From the NCBI GenBank assembly GCA_948099385.1, contig CANUEZ040000168.1, positions 5,867,001 through 5,931,000 of the forward strand: a stretch of DNA of 64,000 bases. The letters run 5' to 3'. This DNA is from Fasciola hepatica (Eukaryota > Platyhelminthes > Trematoda > Plagiorchiida > Fasciolidae). Shown here piece after piece: positions 11,732 to 20,870 of the stretch. A program made the position numbers and the translations under genes. The first letter of the stretch is position 1; every line of letters begins with the position of its first letter. Below the pieces are notes generated by a model. It had not been told where the DNA came from. It made no database searches and was given only the letters and a program-made list of their open reading frames with translations.

Positions 11732-11907
11732 TTTTTCACTACATGCTTGAGCGCAAATACAGTGGAAGGAGTACAAAAAATAACCTCGAAGGTCCGCTGC
11801 ATCATTAGAGATAACTGTCCAACTTATCCTGAGACTTGGAGTGAAGCACTTAAGCTATAACTAAGTTAGGCTTGACGACGAGCCGGGCGACCGTGGATTA
11901 CTGTCTA
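11732..11907 (-). mobile_element. truncated SINE body copy
   Basis: Homologous to the body of the SINE at 13675-13948: shared blocks are the A-tail side (TTTTTCACTACATGCTTG on the plus strand), GAGACTTG and TGGATTACTGTCTAT. The tRNA-like head is missing; the place it should occupy is taken by the tail of LINE-S copy c. Confidence 0.6.
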
Positions 11908-12200
11908 TTTACTTTTATACGGCCATCTCCTAAGAGAGGATGAGCCGGCTTCATAGATGCCGCGGACTGCGCCTGTCCGCGAACGGCGGTCAGAGGTGAG
12001 ATTGGAACACAGTGCGATCCAGTTCTGGTTCCAGGGACGAGCACCGTAAACAGGCCGGAGGCCTAATCACTCGACGTTCGATGTGACAGTGCTGATCCAT
12101 GTTTTTAGTGGTCCTTCAAGGCGGCAACGCCAACCTTGGCATAGAACAAATCGCGGTGGTGGCGGTGTTTGAAGTTCTGTTCTGTAACGGTCAGGCCGTC
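11908..12200 (-). pseudogene. LINE-S copy c, C-terminal end
   Basis: A minus-strand fragment reading PLKTWISTVTSNVE, a stop, LGLRPVYGARPWNQNW, AVRGIYEAGSSSLRR and a PYKSK end. It is collinear with the C-terminal end of copy b at 11050-11250. The tail is TATAAAAGTAAA. Only the last 90 or so codons survive, with one internal stop. Confidence 0.7.
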
Positions 12201-12399
12201 GGCCGCCACACTAGTGCTTGGTGAGTGTACATTTTGTAGCTCGTTAAGACGCTTACTAGGCGATGTCTAGTGTAGCTTTCTGTTTTTGGTTCCCACTGTC
12301 TGAATCAAAAAGACGTACAGTAGTGAACACAGATCTGTTTTTCGATACTTCTCTTTAGGCCAGTACAGTACACATGCAAACATTTAGTGTTTCTCAAAA

Positions 12400-12900
12400 G
12401 TGTGGTCCGTAGCATCAACTGAATGCAAAATCGTTTTCCCTTGCAGTTGTGTGGGTATATTACCAACAGCCACACTAGTCCTGTGTGTTTGTTCCACTAT
12501 CACGTTGATCTTCGGTCACGAGAGCTGTAGTGCCTTGACGAACTGTTTTTGCGAGCGCTTAATTGGTCTGTTTAGTCTAACTGCGATCGCCCCGGCCGTA
12601 GAGAGTTGTTGTCTGAAGGTTTTCCAACACACTAAAGATGACGCTAAATGGCCCATCCCACGTTAGTGTGTGACCCATATCGATCACATGGGCCAGAACT
12701 GTGTCGGTAAGTTATATTGATCCTGTACGCTAACCATGTACGACAGTCTTCTTGAACTTGATGGGACCGGTACCTGGTTGTTTCTCCGACATATTTCGCT
12801 CCACAGGAGCAATGTGTTCTGTACTGGCTTGAAAAGGAATACGAAAAAAACAGATCTGTGTTCTCTACGTTACGTTTACTATTTTTGTACTTTGCAGATG
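12400..12900 (-). pseudogene. Penelope-like GIY-YIG endonuclease relic
   Basis: On the minus strand 12644-12919 reads CSCGAKYVGETTRYRSHQVQ followed by DCRTWLAY. This is the GIY-YIG core with its zinc-binding-like CxC start, as found C-terminal to RT in Penelope-like retroelements. In a shifted frame downstream come HVIDMGHTLTWDGPF and VLENLQTTTLYGRGDRS. The expected R..EH of the core reads Q-ED, which would remove catalytic residues. No RT of the Penelope type is recognisable next to it. A GIY-YIG domain from another mobile element is the alternative. Confidence 0.6.
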
Positions 12901-13674
12901 GAACACGTGCAATCCCCATCAGTAGAGCTCTTCCATTGCGTATTACAGACCTCCGAGGTGACAGGTAAATGCTCGACTGCCACCGGTAAAAGGAACTTCC
13001 AACAGTGATGATGGGAGAATTTTACTATTTATAAACCAGCTGGCCCACCCTTGAAGTACTCAGCCGAGAGAGCGGATTCTTGTCTTCTGTAGGTTGGTAG
13101 TCTTCAATTTTTGCACTGTTTCATTAATTGAGATTTGTCAACCACGTTGGGTAATTCGCGCGATTCTCCCTAATACGCGACGCTGATTTTGGGGAAAACG
13201 TTATCTTTTCATAATTATCGTTCCGGTCAATTCAAAATATTTTTGCGCTATTTCGACGATCGCATTACACCTCCATTCTTTTCTCAATGGACCGTTTCAA
13301 TACTTTCGGACAAATTTACAAAGTCGTATGCGCTGCGGCGAGGGATCCCTATGCAAACAATGCAGTTCATATGAACTGCTGATCACTGGGCTTGTCGTTC
13401 AGGCCGCAAACGTTCCATCACCGGTTGAAGTGACATGATCGGTGCGCACCAACCTAGAAAAAAAAAACCTGAGCTACGAACATCACCAGCATTCAAAATC
13501 ATTTAGAACAGAGCAGCTCATTGGACAAATTAATCTGTAGTCCAGCAGAAATACGAAGCTAAGCTGGAAACTTTGTCTCACCGGTTCAATCTCGCGATGA
13601 GTTGATTTCTCTGGGACGGGACTGACGGAGTTAATGATCCCATGGACATCGATCTATTGATTTTCGTTTGGACG
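12901..13674. other. no recognisable feature
   Basis: The stretch may include decayed upstream sequence of the Penelope-like relic, but nothing can be aligned by eye. Confidence 0.4.
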
Positions 13675-13948
13675 TTTTTTTATTACATGCTTGCGCACGA
13701 GGACAGTGGAAGGGGCATTTACCCCATGACCACGAATGCCCACTCCACTATTGGGGACAACCCGCAGCTAGACCCTGAGACTTGAAGTAGCGATGAATCA
13801 CATTAGGTCCCAATAGGTCAGGTGTGGTAGCGATCCAGACGACAGTGGATTACTGTCTATCACCAAAGTAACCGGTGGTGGCGGGGATTCGAACCTCGGA
13901 CCTCCGAGGTAGTAAGCAAGTGCTCTAAACCACTCGACCACCACCGTC
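13675..13948 (-). mobile_element. tRNA-derived SINE
   Basis: On the minus strand the element starts with a tRNA-like head (13948 to 13873) holding an A-box-like TGGTCGAGTGGTTTAGAGC and a perfect B box GGTTCGAATCC, flanked by GGTGGTGG and CCACCACC that pair as a short acceptor-like stem. A unique body of about 190 bp follows, ending in a run of seven A (seven T at 13675-13681 on the plus strand). The head resembles a serine or leucine class tRNA, but its T stem has a mismatch and no proper anticodon arm forms, so it is not a working tRNA gene. RNA polymerase III would be expected to transcribe from the A and B boxes. Confidence 0.7.
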
Positions 13949-15264
13949 ATATCAAACTACCGGTGGGCCATATCAGTCTGAACAGACATTGACTGCGCCC
14001 ACAGGAAGCATTCACTTTCATTTCTTCAAATAGTTTTGTCCATCAGGTCTCACTTTACAGGGGATTATCATGGCATTTACGTTCGATGGTTGTGGTGCTT
14101 CCGCTTGATTAGGTCTATTTTTTATCAAAACTCCTGTTTAGATCGAGATGCCGGACCAGAGACACCACGGAAATTCGGTGCCCCGAATGTTACACACTTT
14201 TAACATGGTCTCAAGGCACCTTATTATTGCCCCTTTGCTAACTATCCCACTCATTCAAAGTTGTCTTAATAGCCCTGAAACTTGACTAATGCGACTATTA
14301 ACGAGGATTCAATCTCACTTAGCACATCAGTCCTTTACAATCAGCACACTTCCCACACTGCGCTGCCCTGCAGCTAGGGCATCGTCATCTGACGTGCATG
14401 AACATTCCGGACATTACTCGTGTCACAATAATTGCACCTATGCCATGCGCAAGGCAGGTTTGTTGGTCGGACTCCATGACAAATGGCACACTGAACGCCT
14501 CCAGGTTCAATGGTTGACCAAATCCGGAAAACTGAAAGGTCTCCAATGTTGAACTAATTACGACTTTATTCAATAGACAGTCACGGCAAGCCATGGTTGT
14601 GCTATCAAGAGGCGGAGGATATGGTGAAAGCACATGGTTAGAGGCTGAAGACAGATTCCAAGCAAGGTTCGGCACTCTGAATACGATGGATGGCACAGAT
14701 CCAACGATCGTGTGTGACGGCCTTTAAAGTGTGATGTTTTTGCAATAGTTGCCCATATAAACATGGGGAACCGCCATGGTGCAAACCACTTGGCACGAAA
14801 CTGGGTTTTAATCAGGTTCCTCCCCCTCCCCCTCTCCAATCTTTCAGGTTTGTTCAAATCACCGGTTAAAAGAGAGCCAAAATGGTCAACTCACTGCGTT
14901 ATGGAGGTAAGTGAGCCATCATTGAAAACGTAGTATCGTTTTGTGGATGGAAACTACAGGGTGTTAAAAGAGCAATATCTTTTTTTAAGTGATTTCTTGC
15001 TTAAACATGTTTCTACACTTACTTCAAGAGAATCCGAGTTTCGCTGAAGCACCGAAAGGCTTCCGAATTCCTCGATGACTGAGTTGTATAATGCCTTTCC
15101 TGGATCAATATAACTCCCTCTGTGGTGAACATCACCACCGGTGTTGTTGCCCTGGAAGGTTACTAATGGGACTTCCATGGTCTATAGACATAAAAATTTG
15201 AAAAATTAAACAATTAGGCGATTCAAAGAATGTATTGTTGACACGAGGAGCCTGAATCGTATTT
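13949..15264. other. no recognisable feature
   Basis: Open frames of 87-103 codons at 14289-14857 overlap on both strands and show no known domain. I see no repeat or RNA gene here. Confidence 0.4.
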
Positions 15265-15375
15265 AATGGAAAATCCACTTGCATTTTTCACATCGAAAAG
15301 TCGGACGCCACGAGCCGGAATCAAACTGGTGACCCTCCGCACACCGGGCAGATACTCTACCAGCTGAGCTATCGC
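15265..15375 (-). repeat. tRNA-Thr-like repeat, inverted arm 1
   Basis: Reads, on the minus strand, as a tRNA-like unit plus about 40 bp of shared 3' flank. The D arm is GCTCAGCTGGTAGAGT, the anticodon stem-loop would give GGT (Thr), and the B box has decayed to AGTTTGATTCC. It matches arm 2 at 104 of 111 positions without gaps. It keeps a better acceptor pairing than arm 2 but has lost the B box, so it is a pseudo-tRNA or SINE. Confidence 0.8.
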
Positions 15376-15516
15376 GGTCCAGACAGTCCGGTGTGAATAA
15401 CGCGAGTGAATAATCGATAAGGCGCGAACCACTATTCCAATAATACACAGTATCTGTCCTGGTTTTAAGCATTGGGCTAGCCTCATCGGTCACTTCCCAA
15501 TGGGACGAATCGGAGT

Positions 15517-15627
15517 GCGATAGCTCAGCTGGTAGAGCATCTGCCCGGTATGCGGAGGGTCGCTGGTTCGATCCCGGCTCGTGGCGTCCGACTTTTCGAT
15601 GTGAAAAATGCAAGTGGATTTTCCATT
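15517..15627 (+). repeat. tRNA-Thr-like repeat, inverted arm 2
   Basis: A plus-strand tRNA-like unit with an intact A box (TAGCTCAGCTGGTAGAGC) and B box (GGTTCGATCCC). The anticodon stem pairs, with loop CCGGTAT giving anticodon GGT, but the universal U33 is C and the acceptor stem is poorly paired, so a functional tRNA is unlikely. The following 40 bp (GTCCGACTTTTCGATGTG onwards) are identical to arm 1, which shows that the repeat is larger than a tRNA and points to a tRNA-derived SINE. Confidence 0.8.
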
Positions 15628-15639
15628 ACAGCTAAGAGA

Positions 15640-17039
15640 TTGATCAGTCATTTTGATTAACCCTGTGTAAAATGAACAATGGTGATTTATTTCAACAAAC
15701 AATAATGATGAAAAAGGAACAGAATAAACAATTCGGCTTGAAATGTTGAGTCATATAAAGAAAAGTCTACCTTGTAATCGAAATCCAATCATTGGGTTAC
15801 AAAAAACCCGCATGTAGGACCGAAGCAGAAAGAGCAGTCAATCGTCGACTTGACAATATTTATAACCTGCTTCCGAATGGGAAAGTCTTGCGATAAATGA
15901 GACTTGTAAATTATTTGTCAAACAAACAGTCAGATTTGGCATCCTCTGTTGTCCATTTGCCACTCGTGGTACAGAGGCCACTGGTGCGTAGTTGATAATA
16001 ATCATAATTCAATAGGTTATTCGAATTAAGTGAGGGGATAGAATTATAGTACCCGCGTTTTCTATTCACTTTTGTGGTAGCTATTAGGACAATATGAATG
16101 CAAAAAGAAACACCTTTTCCTTCAATCACAAGAATTTTACGGCTTTCTGCAAAGAGGAAACCTTGATATCCGAATGGTCCGAAAATGGACAGTGGAGTAA
16201 AATAACCTCAGTCAACAGGTAGAAGAAGGAAATGTTAATAACTGCAAGCCTGAATTAGGTCGGCAAGCATGACTTACTGAACTGGAAAAGCTCACCTGTG
16301 GATGGATGGATGAGAGAAAAGACTGGCTGTGCGCACGGCTGGTCGATGTTGCTACCTTACCGTGGTGATCGGGTTTTCGTGCTACGATGAGCCCCAGGGC
16401 CATGCCAATCGCAGTGCAAAGAGCTCTTTCATGGTCGCTCATATCGAACAGGGGTGTATGAGGTGACTGAGAGGAGTGGCAGCTCTGAGTTGGTAGTCTG
16501 TCGTGCCCGTTCAGGCGTCTTCCATCTCTCCGGTCTTCATCGACTACCCAACTCTTACCTGTGGTTCCATGAAGCTGAAGTATGCATCAACCGCCACACT
16601 CCAGTAAACCGCTTGACAGGCGGGCCAAACCAGATTGAAGTAGCCGAGACCTAAAAGCCTCGGTGAGACGGTGCTCAGCATGCGAAGGCAGCTGTCCCTG
16701 AATGGGCGCACGAGATCTAATGCTTGATCTAACGGCCAAGAGGGAAAACTGTCCACCCAACAGGGTCGTATGGACCCCTGCGTCATGATCACTTCTACGG
16801 AATGGCGAACGAGCTCCTAGAGAGCCACCGACAACCGTGCACAGTGGATACGTTGGGTGACCCGGATTGGTGTATGAACCGCTCGACCGGTCACCGGCTC
16901 CGAACACACGATCTCCCTGTTGTCCGACAGGTAGCACTTGGCCGTGCAAGGGCTAGAAGCGCAATCTCAAACAAAAAGCCGTGACGCTGGGGACACTACT
17001 TTGCACACTATTCCCAAGACTCTTTATGGATTTCACCGC
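15640..17039. other. unassigned; GC-richer block at about 16212-16950
   Basis: No family is recognised. The block at 16212-16950 is richer in GC than its surroundings and open over 120 codons on the minus strand (16587-16949). It shows no motif. It looks like a distinct interspersed repeat but has no second copy in the window. Confidence 0.3.
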
Positions 17040-17397
17040 TACAGTGCACTATCGGTCTCGCCTCTGACCGTCGTTCGTGAGCAGAAACTCACTTGATTCC
17101 CTGATAAATGTATTAAGATGCAAACAACTGAGAACTACGACGTACCATCCAGCCGTTAACGGTCTGATCGAACGTTTCCAAAGACGATTCGAAACAGCTT
17201 TAAGAACTCATGCAAACCCGGCGTGGCAAGAGACTCTTTCTTTTGTTTTGTTAGGCATTCGCAGTTCGATGAAATCCGAGCTGTATTCAACACCGAACGA
17301 GTTATTGTTTGGGTGTCCCCTTCGGTTGCCGGAGGAACTGGTTTAACCACAACCTTCGCACCCTTTTTCCTATTCTGACTACACCCAATGCCTAACT
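17040..17397 (+). pseudogene. Ty3/Gypsy integrase, first half
   Basis: The frame at 17077-17346 carries the end of an integrase catalytic core: RCKQLRTTTYHPAVNGLIER with the third acidic residue (E) of the D,D,E triad, then RTHANPAWQETL, FVLLGIRSSMKSEL and LLFGCPLRLPEEL. The first two aspartates lie upstream in sequence too decayed to read. After a stop at 17344 homology goes on to about 17397 (SDYTQCLTH), where an RTE-A insertion begins. The second half resumes at 18350. Confidence 0.85.
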
Positions 17398-18349
17398 CAC
17401 CATCATCATCATCGTGCACCGCTAAACAGCACAGAGACTTCCAGTGACCACTGACTTTCTCATCATGTTGAACGTTGAATCAGAAAGTATGACTATACAA
17501 GATGCACAGGTAGTGGGCCTATATGGATGGGAAAAAGAAACAACGTCCAAGTAGCCAACACACCGAATACGCAATCTAACTGTACAAACGCACATCGATC
17601 AGTTATTCCGATTTGATAGAAAGTGACAACACGATCGCCACTGTACACGGTTCACTGCAATATCCGTTGGCGTATCTAGCTAATTGGTTGAGGAACTCTT
17701 TGGACCCCAACCACAACGACCTGGGGCACATACTTTTCCTAAGTTCGCTGTACATCTTTTTATTCCTTGCTGTCACGTCATCTGTTGACCTCCACGTTTA
17801 TTCTTCCACTCCTGAGGACAAACGGAAAACAGGGAACGGTATGGTAGACGTGTCTGCCATACGCAACACGAGCCCCAACCAACGAAGTCTACTAAGCTGG
17901 ATACGCTGTGACAGAACGTTCTCCGAATTAGTACCCAATACTCGCTTTCACACCTCAGCATTGCTCACTCGACTATTCCACCCAACCATACCGATACTAC
18001 GTAAACATCGGTGGTCGAAAACCTCTAAAAGACGAATATCTTCAGCACACAGACCCCATGTCTCGCAACCATGCACCAACGCACAGTACACACGACCTTT
18101 CAACTTCAGTGAAATATCAGATGGGCGCCACAAGTGCTTCAGCCCAGCGTACACTGCTCGAGCTTTGGATATGCGCGTGCTTACCTCTACTACTGTGCTT
18201 GCATCTGTCGTCACACTGCTGTCGAGGTAACTAAAGAGGTCGACAACTGCCACCATCTCCCCATCGAGCATCAGGCTTGGATCCGTTGACGTCCAATCTT
18301 ACAACACTACCCTACACTTTCGAGGTGCTAAGTGCATGCCGTATGGAGG
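17398..18349 (-). mobile_element. RTE-A copy 2, 5'-truncated, inserted in Gypsy integrase
   Basis: A minus-strand copy of the RTE-A 3' third. 17948-18271 encodes the thumb and post-RT region (VVDLFSYLDSSVTT, KHLWRPSDISLKLKGR, EVFDHRCLRSI) with an in-frame deletion of about 15 bp relative to the 7.5-kb copy. The (ATC)n tail sits at 17399-17417. It is nearly identical to 7250-7800 but clearly different from it in the last 300 bp. It ends near 18346, after which Gypsy integrase sequence resumes. Confidence 0.85.
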
Positions 18350-18640
18350 GGTGCTTTAGTCAGCACATGCGTGACCTGCACGCAGCATCGACTAGGGAAC
18401 AAGGCATACCAGTGTGCATACCTAAGCAGCTCTCCACGTTCATATACGTCTTCTTGCGTAAGGACAGTACACAGCATTCGATTCAGACTCCCTATTCGGG
18501 TCCGTATCGAGTTTTAGAACGGAAGAAAGTGCTTTATCATAGAACTTAAGGGTAAACGAGAACTGGTTTCCGTAAACAGACCAAAACTAGCTTCCATGGA
18601 AGTAGATACGCCATCTGATTCACTTCAATCGTGTCCAGCG
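18350..18640 (+). pseudogene. Ty3/Gypsy integrase, C-terminal half
   Basis: The frame at 18359-18549 reads QHMRDLHAAS, STFIYVFLRKDS and TPYSGPYRVLER, the GPY/F module that follows the integrase core in Gypsy elements. After a frameshift near 18545 it continues KGKRELVSVNRPKLASMEVD. It is collinear with 17040-17397 once the RTE-A insertion is removed. Confidence 0.8.
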
Positions 18641-18644
18641 CTTA

Positions 18645-20870
18645 TTGTTATACCCGTCATGTTGCGCTCCAGCCGATCGAACTGATAACGGTGATCGACT
18701 CATTCAACTGTGTTCCGACCATGGACTATTCCTAGCGAGCACAAATTTCTCGCATAAAAAGCGACATCGGCTAACCTGGCGTCCTCCTGCACCTTCACAG
18801 CGTTGGACTCAGATCGATCACATTGCCGTCGGTTACCACTGGCACGGATTAATTCAACATTCAACACATATGTAGACACTGATCACACTCTTGTCCGCGT
18901 GCACTTCAGCTTGCGCCTCGTTGGTGGCCGAAGCAATGCCAAAGCCCATTGTCCGCCGCAGCTGCTACTGGAAGATAATCAACGATCTGCTTTCCGAACA
19001 GAATTATCCACCAGATTAGCAATGCAATCAAACGCCCAGAATCAAGAAGAGCGATGGACAGAGATCAAACAGGCTCTACATGAGGCTGCTGATGCTACCC
19101 AAGGTCCAACAACTAGACACACACAGAAACGATAAGTATCTGCATCCTCAGTTGCACTGTTAGATGTGCGCAGATCGATTCCTACGGACTCCAGATACGA
19201 TGAGGCATGGAGATGCCTTAAACACCAACTGATTCGGAGCCTAATAAATGATCGTGAGCAGTGGTGGATTGCGAAGTATAGGGAGATGGAAAAATCTGTG
19301 GCGATTGGCAACAGCCGCAACCTTTTCCGTCTGATTAGACAAACCGGCCTACGTAAACCAGGCATTAGCGAATTGATCAAAGAAGCGAACGGCTCACTGA
19401 TTCAAACTCAGGAGTGTCTTTTAATTCATTGGGCGGAGCATTTCGAGATGCAGTTTAATTGGCCACCATTCATGACAGGTTCTCTCAGTAGCGCAAATGG
19501 GTACAGCTCTTGTTGCAGATACCAGTCCTCCGTCAGAAGTGGTTCTTGGTGGGATAAGCCATCTTAAACGACATAAGGCTGCCGGAACGGATGAGTTGCC
19601 TCTGTCTATTTTCAAAGACTGTGGCCCAGCACTTTTACTGGAGTTGATGAAACTTCTTGGTTTGATATGGGAGAAGGAATAAGTTCCAAAGAGTTGGTGT
19701 AAATCGGTGATCGTACCGGTTTATAAGAAAAGCGATAGATCCTCCTGTGAAAACCACAGGGGACTAAGTTTGGTTAGCATCGCATCCAAACTGCTTCCTG
19801 GTATTATTCTCCACCGTTTATCTAACTCTCGCCAACAGTGCTCGTGCGACAATCAAGCTGGGTTTAGACCTGGTCCAGGTTGTAGCGATCACATCTTCAC
19901 TCTTCGACAAATTTTAGAACATAGACACACCTTCCGTAGGCCCACTATCTCCGTTTTTCTTGATCTTAAAGCGCCCTCCGACTCAGCCGACAGCATAGTT
20001 CTCTGGCACTGCCTCTTGTTGAAGAGTGGTCCTAAAGACCGCACTTTTGTCAGGTGAAGATAGCGGTTTTGAGCTTTTCTAGGGGGAAAGGTATCAGACC
20101 TTGAGTATGCGGACGACATAGTTCTTCTAAGTGAAGATCCAGGTAAGTTGCAAGCTTTCCTAGACAGCTTGACGGATTGCTTAACAATGTTCGATATGCG
20201 TTTTGCACCTTCAAGGTGCAAGATGATGTTGCAGGACTGGGTTAGTCCAACGTCAAGCCTTTCAATGTCTGAGGAGACTATTCATGTGAAAGACAAGTTC
20301 AGCTATCCGGGGAGCTGCATCTCACCCGGAGGTTGGATATCGGATGAGGTGTCTCAGCGTATACAGAAGGCTCGTTCGGCACTTGACAACCTGAATCATC
20401 TGGGGCGTCGATATGACATCCGTTTACCTATCAAGGGTCGACTGTACGCTGCAGCAGTCAGGTCCGTACTTCTGTATGGTTCGGAGACATGGCCACTGCG
20501 GGTGGAGGGCATACGAAGATTGTCGGTATTTGAACACCCATGTCTTCGCAATATTGCTCGAATCTGACAGGAACACCGTGTGAGCAATGCTGAGGTTCGA
20601 CGCAAAGTCTTAGGTTCAATGATCAAATCATTAGATGAAACACTTAAGCTCACCAAACTAAGATGGTTGGAACATGTGTTACGCATATCCCGTAACAGGA
20701 TTCCTCGGCGTGCTATGTTCGCTGAGGCGGGTACCGGTTGGAAGATGAGTAAGGGTGGTCAGTCCATAACATGGAAGAAAGGTATGAAAAGGCTTACTGG
20801 TGGACCTGGCCATATAGGGCGCGTTAGGCTTCCTGAATGGGGTCCAAGAGACCCTCCCACTTAGTAGTTA
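18645..20870 (+). pseudogene. RTE-B, RTE-like LINE, 5'-truncated
   Basis: A plus-strand element starting inside the endonuclease (DNGDRLIQLCSDHGLFLAST, RWTQIDHIAVGYHW, DTDHTLVRVHF). A linker follows at 18960-19560, then the pre-RT block (KRHKAAGTDELPLSIF), VIVPVYKKSDRSSCENHRGL, NQAGFRPGPGCSDHIFTLR and the palm block TISVFLDLKAPSDSADS, where the aspartate after KA is lost. About 100 residues are then deleted at 20057. LEYADDIVLLSEDP resumes at 20100, followed by the thumb (20148-20567) and C-terminus (20580-20864, LTKLRWLEHVLRISRNRIPR, ending WGPRDPPT). Several frameshifts are present. Confidence 0.85.

Noticed and set aside
11675..11860. Small 61-codon gene
   Set aside because: It overlaps a headless SINE copy and has no features of its own.
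13873..13948. Functional tRNA-Ser or tRNA-Leu gene
   Set aside because: The T stem has a mismatch, no anticodon arm forms, and the unit continues into a SINE body with an A tail.
14289..14857. Overlapping open frames as a gene
   Set aside because: Frames of similar length occur on both strands, without domains, splice structure or repeats to support either.
15517..15627. Functional tRNA-Thr gene
   Set aside because: The A and B boxes and anticodon stem are good, but U33 is C, the acceptor stem is poorly paired and the repeat unit extends 40 bp past the tRNA end in both copies.
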